41,511 nt of DNA from Anaerolineae bacterium (GTDB taxonomy: Bacteria; Chloroflexota; Anaerolineae; 4572-78; J111). Location: the NCBI GenBank assembly GCA_022071955.1, contig JAJVIM010000028.1, forward strand, positions 1 through 41,511, read 5' to 3'. Positions 1 through 7,962 of the stretch are shown here, in pieces. Made by a program: the position numbers and the translations under genes. Every line of letters begins with the position of its first letter. The first letter of the stretch is position 1. Under the pieces are notes generated by a model that was given only the letters and a program-made list of their open reading frames with translations, did not search any database and was not told the DNA's origin.

Positions 1-40
1 TCCCCTCCCCCGCAAGCGGGGGAGGGGTTGGGGGAGGGGG
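1..40. repeat. polypurine/polypyrimidine G/C-tract repeat
   Basis: A run of C-blocks followed by G-blocks (CCCCTCCCCC, GCAAGC, GGGGGAGGGG, TTGGGGGAGGGGG). It can fold as a hairpin or G-quadruplex. Related copies occur at 6831-6890, 9049-9092, 9158-9204, 9250-9275 and at the right edge, always between genes. Confidence 0.7.
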
Positions 41-171
41 CAAAAGCGAGAAATTTTTGGTTCCACGGTTAAATGCGGTACTACCTGTGTCTCCGTGGTG
101 AAAAAATATCAATCTAATTTTACGGGTTTTTTGAACCCAGCCGCGATTTTACTGTGAATTGCGCCGGAAAG

Positions 172-305
172 AAAAAAGCCCTCCCTAAAAAGGGAAGGCT
201 CAGCGGGGATGTTTTGTGTTGGCTCAATGAGCCAGCACAAGCTCAGCGTAGGAGGAAAACCCCCGGCCCAAAATTGAACCGGGGAACACGCTGACAAAAT
301 AAGTT
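172..305 (-). ncRNA. candidate structured small RNA with its own promoter and terminator
   Basis: Minus-strand unit of about 130 nt. A -10 TATAAT (312-317) with a 4/6 -35 TTTTCA (335-340) at 17 bp lies upstream. A 10-bp terminator stem with one G-U pair (177-186 with 191-200) is followed on the minus strand by a U-run (172-177). Between them are two more hairpins: CAGCGT/ACGCTG enclosing CCCCGG/CCGGGG, and a TGGCTC/GAGCCA stem flanked by TTGTG/CACAA. No convincing ORF with a ribosome binding site is present. I do not recognise it; the SRP RNA tetraloop consensus is absent. It could also be an untranslated leader, but no gene start follows before the window edge. Confidence 0.45.
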
Positions 306-324
306 GCCCTGATTATACAACGAT

Positions 325-340
325 TTTTCAAATTTGAAAA
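325..340. promoter_or_regulatory. 16-bp perfect palindrome between divergent promoters
   Basis: TTTTCAAATTTGAAAA is a perfect inverted repeat that overlaps the -35 of the minus-strand RNA promoter and lies just upstream of the peptidase promoter. It could be an operator or simply AT-rich promoter DNA. Confidence 0.3.
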
Positions 341-360
341 TACGCTATACGAAAGTTAAC

Positions 361-389
361 TTGACATCGCCTGCCGCTTCCGTCATAAT
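361..389 (+). promoter_or_regulatory. sigma-70-type promoter of the M16C peptidase gene
   Basis: TTGACA (361-366), a 17-bp spacer, and CATAAT (384-389). The inferred start of transcription is near 396, about 40 nt before the ATG at 438. Confidence 0.7.
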
Positions 390-437
390 TTCTGTTTGTA
401 CGTAAATCCACCCCAACACACATGCGAGGTCACTTTT

Positions 438-3356
438 ATGGCTGTTAACCCCAATTTTGAATTGCTTCGAGATGAACGCATCGAAGAATTAAACACCCGC
501 GCCCGGCTGTACCGGCACACCGCCACCGGCGCCGAAGTGCTGTCGCTGGAGAATGATGACGAAAACAAGGTGTTTGGCATCACCTTCCGCACGCCGCCGG
601 CCGATTCCAGCGGCATTGCCCACATTATGGAACACTCGGTGCTGTGCGGTTCGCGCAAATACCCGGTCAAAGAGCCGTTTGTCGAGCTGATCAAAGGCTC
701 GCTCAAAACATTTCTCAACGCCTTCACCTACCCGGATAAAACCTGCTATCCGGTAGCCAGCACCAACATGCAGGATTTTTATAACCTGGTTGATGTTTAT
801 CTTGACGCCGTGTTTTACCCGCGCATTACCCCGGAAACTTTAATGCAGGAAGGCTGGCACTACGAACTGGACAACGCCGATAGCCCGATGGTTTTCAAGG
901 GCGTTGTTTTTAACGAAATGAAAGGTGCGTACTCTTCGCCGGAGGGACTGCTGGGGCGCTACAGCCAGCAGATCATCTTCCCCGACATCACCTACGGCGT
1001 CGATTCCGGCGGCGACCCGCAGGAAATCCCCGACCTCACTTACCAAACCTTCAAAGCGTTCCATCAAACGCACTACCACCCTTCTAATGCGCGCGTTTAT
1101 TTTTACGGCGACGACGACCCGGCCCGGCGGCTGGAACTGCTGCACGAGTATTTTAAAGATTTTGAGCGCATTGCGGTTAACAGCGACGTGCAGCTCCAAC
1201 CGGCGTTTGAGTCGCCCCGGAGCGTCATTCACGCCTACGACGCCAGCCAGGATGCCGCCGACAAACAAAAAGGCTACGTTACCGTTAACTGGCTGCTGCC
1301 GGAAAATAACGACGCCACCCAAACCCTGAGCCTGTCGGTGCTGTCCTACATTCTGGTGGGCACGCCGGCTTCGCCGCTGCGCAAGGCGCTGATCGATTCC
1401 GGGCTGGGCGAAAACGTGACCGGCGGCGGGCTGGAAAACAACCTGCGCCAGCTCACCTTTTCAACCGGCCTCAAAAGCATCAAATACCCCGAGGCCGGCA
1501 AAGTAGAGCAGCTCATTTTAGACACGCTGACCGGCCTGGTGCGCGACGGCATCGACCCGGACATGACCGAAGCGGCGCTCAACACCTTTGAATTCAGCCT
1601 GCGGGAAAACAACACCGGTTCGTTTCCGCGCGGGCTGTCGCTGATGCTGCGGGCGCTGACCACCTGGCTGCACCACGGCGACCCGCTGGCCCCGCTGGCC
1701 TTTGAAGCGCCGCTGGCCGCGGTGCGCCAGCTTCTGGACAACAACCCGCGCTATTTTGAGGCGCTTATTGATGAACACCTGCTGCAAAACCAGCACCGGG
1801 TCACGCTCACGCTGGAGCCAGACACCACCCTGCGCCAAAAACAGGACGCCGCCGAAGCCGAGCGGCTGGCCAAGACCAAAGCCGGCATGAGCCAGGCCGA
1901 TGTACAGCGCGTTATCGATGAAACCCGCACGCTCAAAGCGCTGCAAACCACGCCCGACCTGCCCGAAGCGCTGGCCAAAATTCCGTCGCTGACCCTGGCC
2001 GATCTGGAAAAAGAGAACAAAATCATCCCCATCGATATTTTGAGCGAGTACAGCAGCAAAATCCTCTATCACGATCTGTTTACCAACGGGATTGTCTACC
2101 TTGACATCGCCTTTAATCTGCACACCCTGCCGCAAGAGTTGCTACCGTATCTGCCGCTGTTTGGGCAGGCGCTGACCAAAATTGGCACGGACAGGGAAGA
2201 CTTTGTCAAGCTGCAACAGCGCATTGGCCGCAAAACCGGCGGCATCTGGGCCTCGCGCATGGTTTTGGCGGTGCGGGGGCAGGCCGAAGGCGCAGCCTGG
2301 CTATTTCTGCGCGGCAAAGCCACAATGGCTCAGGCCGATGACCTGCTCGATATTTTGCGTGATATTACGCACAGCGTGAAGCTGGACAACCGCGAACGCT
2401 TCAAACAAATGGTGCTCGAAACCAAAGCCAGCCTGGAAAGCGGCCTCATCCCCGGCGGCCACGGCGTGGTCGATACCCGGCTGCGGGCCAATTTCAACGA
2501 AGCCGACTGGGTTGACGAGCAGATGTCGGGCGTGAGCTACCTTTTCTTTTTGCGCCAGCTCGCCGAAGATGTTGACCGCGACTGGCCCGCCGTGCTGCGC
2601 AAACTGACCGACATTCACCGCACGCTGCTCAACCAAAACGCGATAATCTTCAACGTTACGCTCGATGCCGACAACTGGGCCGGATTCCAGCCCAAACTGC
2701 GTCACTTCATCGCCGATTTGCCGGTGCGCCCCATGAGTCTGGCGCGCTGGCAGCCCGGCCCGGCCTTTGGCCCGGAGGGGTTAACCATCCCGGCGCAGGT
2801 AAATTACGTGGGCAAAGGGGCCAACCTGTTTGAACTGGGCTACCAGCTTCACGGTTCGCACCTGGCCATCACCAACTTTTTGCGCACTACCTGGATGTGG
2901 GAACGGGTGCGGGTGCAGGGCGGCGCGTACGGCGGTTTTTGCAGCTTCGACAGCCATTCCGGTGTGTTCAATTACCTCTCGTACCGCGACCCCAACCTGC
3001 TGGCCACGCTGGATAATTACGATGGAGCCAGCCACTATTTGCGCACCGTCGAGCTGTCAAACGAGGAAATTACCAAAAGCGTCATCGGCGGGATCAGTAT
3101 GCTGGATGCCTACCAGCTCCCCGATGCCAAAGGGTACAGCTCGATGCTGCGCCACTTGCTGGGCACGACCGAGGCAGAGCGGCAGCAGCGCCGCGACGAG
3201 CTGCTCTCAACCCGCCCGGCCGATTTCCGGGCCTTTGCCGATGTGCTGGCGCAGGTTAACGAGCGGGGGTTGGTAGTTGTGCTCGGTTCAAAAGAAAACA
3301 TCGACCAGGCCAACGCCGCCCGCGGCAACTGGCTGCGCGTGCAGCAGGTATTGTAG
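438..3356 (+). CDS. M16C-family zinc metalloprotease (presequence protease/PreP-like)
   Basis: Encodes 972 aa, the usual length of single-chain M16C peptidases (PreP/Cym1), which degrade small unstructured peptides inside a clam-shell chamber. The inverted zinc motif HIMEH is at residues 62-66 (zinc ligands H62 and H66, catalytic E65), and the distal zinc-ligand Glu is in NEMKG at about residue 160. ATG 438 is preferred over the TTG at 396 because GAGGT lies 7 nt upstream and the TTG falls at the predicted transcription start. No signal peptide is visible, so it is probably cytoplasmic. It abuts the DNA glycosylase gene with no gap, so the two are likely co-transcribed. Family assignment is firm; the natural substrate is unknown. 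Confidence 0.92.
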   Translation: MAVNPNFELLRDERIEELNTRARLYRHTATGAEVLSLENDDENKVFGITFRTPPADSSGIAHIMEHSVLCGSRKYPVKEPFVELIKGSLKTFLNAFTYPDKTCYPVASTNMQDFYNLVDVYLDAVFYPRITPETLMQEGWHYELDNADSPMVFKGVVFNEMKGAYSSPEGLLGRYSQQIIFPDITYGVDSGGDPQEIPDLTYQTFKAFHQTHYHPSNARVYFYGDDDPARRLELLHEYFKDFERIAVNSDVQLQPAFESPRSVIHAYDASQDAADKQKGYVTVNWLLPENNDATQTLSLSVLSYILVGTPASPLRKALIDSGLGENVTGGGLENNLRQLTFSTGLKSIKYPEAGKVEQLILDTLTGLVRDGIDPDMTEAALNTFEFSLRENNTGSFPRGLSLMLRALTTWLHHGDPLAPLAFEAPLAAVRQLLDNNPRYFEALIDEHLLQNQHRVTLTLEPDTTLRQKQDAAEAERLAKTKAGMSQADVQRVIDETRTLKALQTTPDLPEALAKIPSLTLADLEKENKIIPIDILSEYSSKILYHDLFTNGIVYLDIAFNLHTLPQELLPYLPLFGQALTKIGTDREDFVKLQQRIGRKTGGIWASRMVLAVRGQAEGAAWLFLRGKATMAQADDLLDILRDITHSVKLDNRERFKQMVLETKASLESGLIPGGHGVVDTRLRANFNEADWVDEQMSGVSYLFFLRQLAEDVDRDWPAVLRKLTDIHRTLLNQNAIIFNVTLDADNWAGFQPKLRHFIADLPVRPMSLARWQPGPAFGPEGLTIPAQVNYVGKGANLFELGYQLHGSHLAITNFLRTTWMWERVRVQGGAYGGFCSFDSHSGVFNYLSYRDPNLLATLDNYDGASHYLRTVELSNEEITKSVIGGISMLDAYQLPDAKGYSSMLRHLLGTTEAERQQRRDELLSTRPADFRAFADVLAQVNERGLVVVLGSKENIDQANAARGNWLRVQQVL

Positions 3357-3953
3357 GTGGCCCTCAGCAGCGATTTTTTTGCCCGGCCCACTCTGACCGT
3401 GGCCCGCGATCTTCTCGGCCAGCGGCTGGTGCGGCAGGTTGACGGCCAGCGGTTGAGCGGAATCATTGTAGAAACCGAAGCCTATATCGGCCCCGGCGAT
3501 ACCGCCTGCCACGCCAGCAAGGGCCGCACACCCCGCACCGAGGTGATGTTTGGCCCGCCGGGCCGGGCCTACGTGTATCTGATTTACGGCATGTACCACA
3601 TGCTCAATCTGGTCACAGAAGCCGAGGGTTTTCCGGCGGCGGTGCTGATCCGGGCGCTGGAGCCGGTGGAAGGGGTGGCGCACATGCAAAGTCGGCGCCA
3701 ATCGGCGCGGCCGGACAATCTGACCAACGGGCCGGGCAAACTCTGCCGCGCGCTGGCCATCGATCTGGGGTTGAACAACTGGCCGGTCACCAGCGGAGAA
3801 AGCCTGTGGCTGGAACCGGGCGCACCCATCGCGCCGGCCGGTATCGCCGCCGGCCCACGCATCGGCATTAACTACGCCCGGCCAGAGGATCGCGCCGCAC
3901 CGTGGCGGTTCTGGATTCAGGGCAGCCGCGCCGTATCCCGTCCGGCGGTGTAA
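3357..3953 (+). CDS. mpg: 3-methyladenine DNA glycosylase (AAG/MPG family)
   Basis: Encodes 198 aa, typical for bacterial AAG-fold glycosylases that remove alkylated purines such as 3-methyladenine and hypoxanthine in base excision repair. The active-site segment VETEAYIGPGD is at residues 38-48, with E41 as general base and Y43 as the probable base-flipping aromatic. YLIYGMYHMLN and LIRALEP are further family hallmarks. The GTG start directly follows the TAG of the peptidase gene, so translation is probably coupled. It is followed by an intergenic region holding a candidate small RNA and two terminator hairpins. Confidence 0.93.
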   Translation: MALSSDFFARPTLTVARDLLGQRLVRQVDGQRLSGIIVETEAYIGPGDTACHASKGRTPRTEVMFGPPGRAYVYLIYGMYHMLNLVTEAEGFPAAVLIRALEPVEGVAHMQSRRQSARPDNLTNGPGKLCRALAIDLGLNNWPVTSGESLWLEPGAPIAPAGIAAGPRIGINYARPEDRAAPWRFWIQGSRAVSRPAV

Positions 3954-3985
3954 CCTACTTCACACAATTGGTATGATCAAAGTCA

Positions 3986-4014
3986 TTGCCAAAACCGATT
4001 TTCGGTGATAGAAT
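3986..4014 (+). promoter_or_regulatory. promoter of a candidate small RNA
   Basis: TTGCCA (3986-3991, 5/6 to consensus), a 17-bp spacer, and TAGAAT (4009-4014, 5/6). No coding gene follows on this strand before the terminator at 4061-4096. Confidence 0.55.
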
Positions 4015-4020
4015 AGCTTC

Positions 4021-4096
4021 ATCAACAAGATTGATGATTTCCCAGCACCAGTCTGGAAAAAAGGAGCCTACCGGGGGGGCAGGCTCCTTTTTATTT
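4021..4096 (+). ncRNA. candidate small RNA of about 75 nt with three hairpins
   Basis: The transcript predicted from the promoter at 3986-4014 runs through hairpin 1 (ATCAA/TTGAT, 4021-4035), hairpin 2 (CCAG/CTGG, 4042-4056) and a terminator (AAGGAGCCT 4061-4069 with AGGCTCCTT 4081-4089, then T-rich). There is no ORF. The arrangement of promoter, compact folded body and rho-independent terminator is that of a free-standing small RNA. Alternatively it is only the terminator of the upstream mpg operon, with a chance promoter-like match. Confidence 0.45.
4061..4096 (+). terminator. rho-independent terminator
   Basis: A 9-bp perfect stem with an 11-nt loop rich in G, followed by TTTTTATTTG. A-residues before the stem could also serve the minus strand. 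Confidence 0.8.
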
Positions 4097-4182
4097 GTCC
4101 GGATTTTTTCAAATCTGTCACGGCCGATTATAATGGGGCCATTATTCCGGCGGTATTAACCGGCCATTTAGCCAAATTAAAA

Positions 4183-4215
4183 ACCAAGGGCGACTTTTCG
4201 GCCGCCCTTTTTTGT
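4183..4215 (-). terminator. terminator hairpin downstream of the 109-aa gene
   Basis: AAGGGCG (4186-4192) pairs with CGCCCTT (4203-4209). T-runs follow the stem on both strands, so it may work in both directions. It lies just past the stop codon of the minus-strand gene ending at 4226. Confidence 0.7.
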
Positions 4216-4225
4216 TTATGCCGGC

Positions 4226-4555
4226 TTAACCGGAGCGACGGCCGGCCGGGATAAAAAACTGAAACGAGGTTTTGGCTAGCACCAAACATTCTTCGTAATC
4301 CCGAACCAGTTTCAGCAGGGTTTCCTTGCCTTCCTGCCATTCTTTGCTTTGCATAATCCGCTGTAAATTGGCCTCGTCCTGGGTTTTGAACACCAGCAGC
4401 CGGATGGGATAGTTGCCGTAGGCGGTGTGCCAACCTTCTACCATCAACAGGCCAACATTTTGCAGCCGGGGCAAAAATTCGCCGAGTACATATCGATAAT
4501 ACTCTGCTTCGCGGTTGGGTCTGATATTATAGGCCACCAATAGCTTCAAATCCAT
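4226..4555 (-). CDS. small conserved hypothetical protein, possibly a dimeric alpha-beta barrel fold
   Basis: Encodes 109 aa with no signal peptide or membrane segment. The pattern strand (LKLLVAYNI), helix with paired Tyr (EAEYYRYVLGEFLPRL), strands around EGWHTAYGNYPIRLLVFKT, then helices (EANLQRIM, EGKETLLKLVRDY) resembles ferredoxin-like dimeric alpha-beta barrel proteins such as NIPSNAP or stress-responsive A/B barrel families. That is a fold guess from the pattern, not a recognised family. ATG 4555 follows AAAGGG. A -10-like TATAAT lies upstream on the minus strand (4621-4626 on the plus strand). Function unknown. Confidence 0.6.
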   Translation of the reverse strand: MDLKLLVAYNIRPNREAEYYRYVLGEFLPRLQNVGLLMVEGWHTAYGNYPIRLLVFKTQDEANLQRIMQSKEWQEGKETLLKLVRDYEECLVLAKTSFQFFIPAGRRSG

Positions 4556-4732
4556 CGTTTACCCTTTAGCCACGGTTGAACGTGTTTGGCGAATTTTTGT
4601 GGGGGGAAGTACAGGTTAAAATTATAACACGCTGTTCGGGAATTCGCCAATAAACTTTTTTGCGCGTTCAAAGCCGCGCCGTTTTGATTGGCGGCCGGCC
4701 AAAAGGCAAATCAAGTTATCTGAGTTAAAAAG

Positions 4733-5458
4733 ATGCCGAAATTCAACAAATCTTATGTGATCATCGCCGGGTTGCTGCTACTTCTATGCGCGATATTGGC
4801 CAGTGTGGGCGTGGGCTCGGCCGGTTACCTGTGGCTGGCCAATCGCGCCACCGCGACGGCCACGCCGCGGCCGGTCATCGAAGTGGTCCGGTTTGCAACG
4901 CCGCCGACCGCCACGCCATCGCCAACCGCCACATCTACGCCAACCGCCACCCCTACCCCCACGGCCTCCGCCACGCTCACCCCCTCGCCCCCACCACCGC
5001 CCACCGATACCCCCACCCCGCCGCCCACTAACACGCCCGCGCCAACTATCGCCCCACCCACGGCCACGCCCATCCCCACCGACACCTCCACCCCGCCGCC
5101 GGCCTTCCCGTTCAGCATCAAGGAATCAGATAAATTTGAGACCAACCACCTCAATTTTGATGTGTACGTGGCCGTGGTTAACCGCGACAACAAACCGCTC
5201 AGCGATTATCGGATCATCGGCAGCCACAGCGGCGGCCTGCAAATTGAAAGCCAGCCCAGCGCCGGTGACTGGACTCAAAACAGCGGCGCCAAGCATTACA
5301 AGGCCGGTAATATTAAGTTTGAGGCCTTCAATTCGCCCACCGGTGTTTGGACGCTGCAACTGGTCAATGCCGAAGGCGCGCCAGTAGCGCCGCCGGTGCA
5401 ATTTGAGTTTGATGCCGCCAGCCCAAGCTGGTATTTTATTATTTTTGAGCGGGAATAA
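4733..5458 (+). CDS. membrane-anchored or secreted protein with a Pro/Thr-rich spacer
   Basis: Encodes 241 aa. Residues 1-9 are basic, and residues 9-36 form one hydrophobic helix (signal anchor or uncleaved signal). Residues about 50-125 are low-complexity Thr/Pro/Ala repeats (TPTATPTPTAS type), a spacer common in surface proteins of Chloroflexota. Residues about 126-241 look like a small beta-sandwich (NFDVYVAVVNRDNKPLSDYRI, GVWTLQLVNAEGAPV), the pattern of carboxypeptidase-regulatory or Ig-like domains. It is probably displayed outside the membrane. No enzyme motif is seen. The ribosome site before ATG 4733 is weak. The MFS gene starts 21 bp downstream and may be co-transcribed. Confidence 0.75.
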   Translation: MPKFNKSYVIIAGLLLLLCAILASVGVGSAGYLWLANRATATATPRPVIEVVRFATPPTATPSPTATSTPTATPTPTASATLTPSPPPPPTDTPTPPPTNTPAPTIAPPTATPIPTDTSTPPPAFPFSIKESDKFETNHLNFDVYVAVVNRDNKPLSDYRIIGSHSGGLQIESQPSAGDWTQNSGAKHYKAGNIKFEAFNSPTGVWTLQLVNAEGAPVAPPVQFEFDAASPSWYFIIFERE

Positions 5459-5479
5459 TCACGAAAGGAACCCCCCACT

Positions 5480-6679
5480 TTGTCCGGTCAACTCCGCATT
5501 TTCATTCTGTTCACGCTGGCCTATTTTCTGTCTTATTTTTATCGCTCGGCCAACGCGGTGATCGCCCCCGATCTGGCCAGCCAGATGAATTTGGACGCTG
5601 CCCAACTGGGGCTGATGACCAGCCTGTTTTTTGCCGCATTTGCGCTGGCCCAAATTCCGGTGGGAATTGGGCTGGACCGTTGGGGATCGCGCTGGGTAAC
5701 ACCGGGGCTGATGCTGGCCGGGGTAGCCGGCAGTTTGCTCTTTGCTGGGGCAACCTCGTTTGGCGTACTGGCGCTGGGCCGGGCGCTGATTGGGCTGGGG
5801 ATGGGCGGTATTTTGATGGGCTCGTTCAAGGCGTTCAGCCAGTGGTTCCCCGGCCATCGCTTTGCCACTGTTTCCGGCCTGCTGGTGGGCATTGGTTCCA
5901 GCGGCGCGCTGGTGGCGGCCACACCGCTGGCCTGGCTCAACAACGCCTTTGGCTGGCGAACGGCCTTTGCCATTGGCGCGGTTGTCACTTTGCTGGTGGC
6001 GTTATCTATTGTGATCTGGACCCGCAACACCCCGCCCGATGTCCCCTGGCTGAGCAGCCAGCAGCAAGGCGGCCGCCTGTCTGATGTGCTGACCGATGGC
6101 CGTTTTTGGCGGATTGTGCCGCTTTCGTTTTTTATGGCCGGCACGCTGCTCTCTTTTCAGGGTTTGTGGGCCGGGCCGTACCTGTTTGATGTGCTGCAAC
6201 TGGGCAAAATTGAAGCCGGTAATTTTTTACTGCTGCTGGCCATCGGCGCGACCACCGGCTTTACCGCCTCCGGCTGGTTGTCTGACCGGTTTGGGCTGGT
6301 GCGCATGATCATTTTGAGCGCGATACTGCTTTTCTTGTGCCAGATCGCCCTGATTTTTCAGCCGCCGGCTGTTGTGGTGCGGCTGACGTACATGGCCTGG
6401 GGCTTTAGCGGCGCTTTCAACGTGATGCTGCTGGCGCACGGCCGGCAAATTTTTCCGCCCCAAATTACCGGCCGGGCGGTATCACTGGTTAACCTGTTTG
6501 GCATTGGCGGCTCATTTGTGCTGCAATGGGCGTTGGGTTTCATCATTGGCGGGTTCCCCGCCGATGCCGCCGGGCGCTATCCACCCCTCGCCTACTCAAC
6601 CGCGTGGAGTGTAACCGCCGCGGGGCTGTTGCTGGCGCTGCTGTGGTACCTGCCGCTGGCCCGCGACTCCGCCCAATAG
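5480..6679 (+). CDS. MFS transporter
   Basis: Encodes 399 aa with about 12 hydrophobic helices. The N-terminal half carries the MFS loop motif as GIGLDRWGSRW between helices 2 and 3 (about residues 57-68), and GWLSDRFGLVRM is the equivalent in the second half. The QLGLMTSLFFAAFALAQIPVG segment is typical of anion:cation symporter and nitrate/phthalate-type MFS proteins, but the substrate cannot be called. The start is TTG 5480 with AAAGGAACC upstream; no ATG lies nearby in frame. Confidence 0.88.
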   Translation: MSGQLRIFILFTLAYFLSYFYRSANAVIAPDLASQMNLDAAQLGLMTSLFFAAFALAQIPVGIGLDRWGSRWVTPGLMLAGVAGSLLFAGATSFGVLALGRALIGLGMGGILMGSFKAFSQWFPGHRFATVSGLLVGIGSSGALVAATPLAWLNNAFGWRTAFAIGAVVTLLVALSIVIWTRNTPPDVPWLSSQQQGGRLSDVLTDGRFWRIVPLSFFMAGTLLSFQGLWAGPYLFDVLQLGKIEAGNFLLLLAIGATTGFTASGWLSDRFGLVRMIILSAILLFLCQIALIFQPPAVVVRLTYMAWGFSGAFNVMLLAHGRQIFPPQITGRAVSLVNLFGIGGSFVLQWALGFIIGGFPADAAGRYPPLAYSTAWSVTAAGLLLALLWYLPLARDSAQ

Positions 6680-6953
6680 CCTATCAGCCATTCTCATTTT
6701 GCCAAAACTGCACCATTTTAGGATTAATGACAGCTTTGCATTAAACCGTGGTAATATTTTGGCCCATTCCCCTTGGCCCCTTCGCTTAGGTTTTCAAGAG
6801 TAGATTTATTAAATGGACTCGTTGCCTGTTTTACCCCTCCCCCCAACCCCCTCCCCAAAATTTGGAGAGGGGGGTCAGGGGGGTGAGGGCCAAACTGAAA
6901 ATTGCCAAATGGTCCTTGGTTATTGTTGCCTGATTTAAAGTGAGAGAGTAGTA
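6680..6953. repeat. intergenic region with a polypyrimidine/polypurine repeat
   Basis: This gap of about 270 bp contains the G/C-tract repeat at 6831-6890: CCCCTCCCCCC blocks, a central AAAATTTGGAG, then GGGG and GGGGGG blocks. The rest is AT-rich with no gene or clear promoter. A purine-rich site (GAGAGAG, 6942-6948) just before the next gene is its likely ribosome binding site. Confidence 0.6.
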
Positions 6954-7862
6954 TTGGCGCTTATGAGTTCAATCAGCATCGCCACCCTCAAAAAACAAAC
7001 ACCCGGCCTGGCGCTAACCGCGCTGCTCACCGGCGCTGTCGCCATCAGCTTTTCAGCCATTTTTGTGCGCCTCAGCGAGGTCGGCCCCATCACCACCGCT
7101 TTCTGGCGTATGTTGCTCTCTTTTCCGGTGTTTTGGGCGTTATTGGCCCAGCAGCAACCGGCCCGCCCGGCGACGCCTGCCCGGCAGGACCACCGCTGGC
7201 TCATTGCCGCCGGGCTAATGATGGCCGGCGATCTGATCGCCTGGCACTGGTCGATTAAATTTACCACCATCGCCAATTCGGTGCTGCTGACCAACCTTGC
7301 CCCGATTTTTGTGACGATTGGCGGCTGGCTGCTGTTTCGGCAGCCCGTAACCCGGCTGTTTGTGGCCGGCATGGGGCTGGCCATTGTGGGGGCGATGATG
7401 CTGGTAGGAGCCAGTTTCAGCCTGAGCCACGAGCACATGCTCGGTGATCTGCTGGCGCTGACCGCGGCCGTGTTTTACGGCAGCTACATTTTGGTGGTCA
7501 AACGCGGCCGCGAGACTCACTCCACGGCCACAGTGATGGCCTGGGCTGCCGGGGTCAGTTCGCTGGTGCTGCTGCCCACCGCCTTTCTGGCCGAAGGCGC
7601 GCTCTTTGCCACCAGTCTGTCCGGTTGGGGGGTGTTGCTCGGCCTGGCCCTCTTTTCCCACGCCGGCGGGCAGGGACTCATCACTTTTGCCCTGGCTCAC
7701 CTGCCGGCCTCGTTCTCTTCGGTCACACTGCTGCTCCAGCCGGTGCTGTCGGCGGTTTTTGCCTGGCTGCTCCTCAACGAAGCCCTGACCCCCGGCCAAA
7801 TGCTCGGCGGGCTGGTGGTGCTAACCGGCATTTTTTTGGCCCGCCGGGCCAGCCTGGCCTGA
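6954..7862 (+). CDS. EamA/DMT-family transporter
   Basis: Encodes 302 aa with 10 predicted membrane helices in two homologous halves, the fold of EamA (RhaT/YdcZ-like) drug/metabolite exporters. The first repeat has SFSAIFVRLSEVGPITTAFWRM and the second LLGLALFSHAGGQGLITFALAHLP, both typical. The start may be TTG 6954 (GAGAG 6 nt upstream) or ATG 6963; the two differ by three residues. Substrate unknown. It converges on the aldo/keto reductase gene, with a palindromic terminator between. Confidence 0.88.
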   Translation: MALMSSISIATLKKQTPGLALTALLTGAVAISFSAIFVRLSEVGPITTAFWRMLLSFPVFWALLAQQQPARPATPARQDHRWLIAAGLMMAGDLIAWHWSIKFTTIANSVLLTNLAPIFVTIGGWLLFRQPVTRLFVAGMGLAIVGAMMLVGASFSLSHEHMLGDLLALTAAVFYGSYILVVKRGRETHSTATVMAWAAGVSSLVLLPTAFLAEGALFATSLSGWGVLLGLALFSHAGGQGLITFALAHLPASFSSVTLLLQPVLSAVFAWLLLNEALTPGQMLGGLVVLTGIFLARRASLA

Positions 7863-7893
7863 AACCTCTCACGCAACCGAAAACAGAATCAGC

Positions 7894-7921
7894 GGAGTCC
7901 AAAACTGTAGTTTTGGACTCC
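7894..7921. terminator. 28-bp near-perfect palindrome, bidirectional terminator and repeat copy 1
   Basis: GGAGTCCAAAAC and GTTTTGGACTCC form a 12-bp stem around a 4-nt centre (TGTA), between two convergent genes. A copy differing at one base lies at 19527-19554, so this is a dispersed repeat reused as a terminator. Confidence 0.7.
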
Positions 7922-7962
7922 ATTTCCAGCCCCATATCGCGGCAGGGACGCTGCCTGCTGTG

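Noticed and set aside
172..305. SRP RNA or tmRNA identity for the minus-strand RNA
   Set aside because: The conserved SRP domain IV loop and the tmRNA tRNA-like ends are not found.
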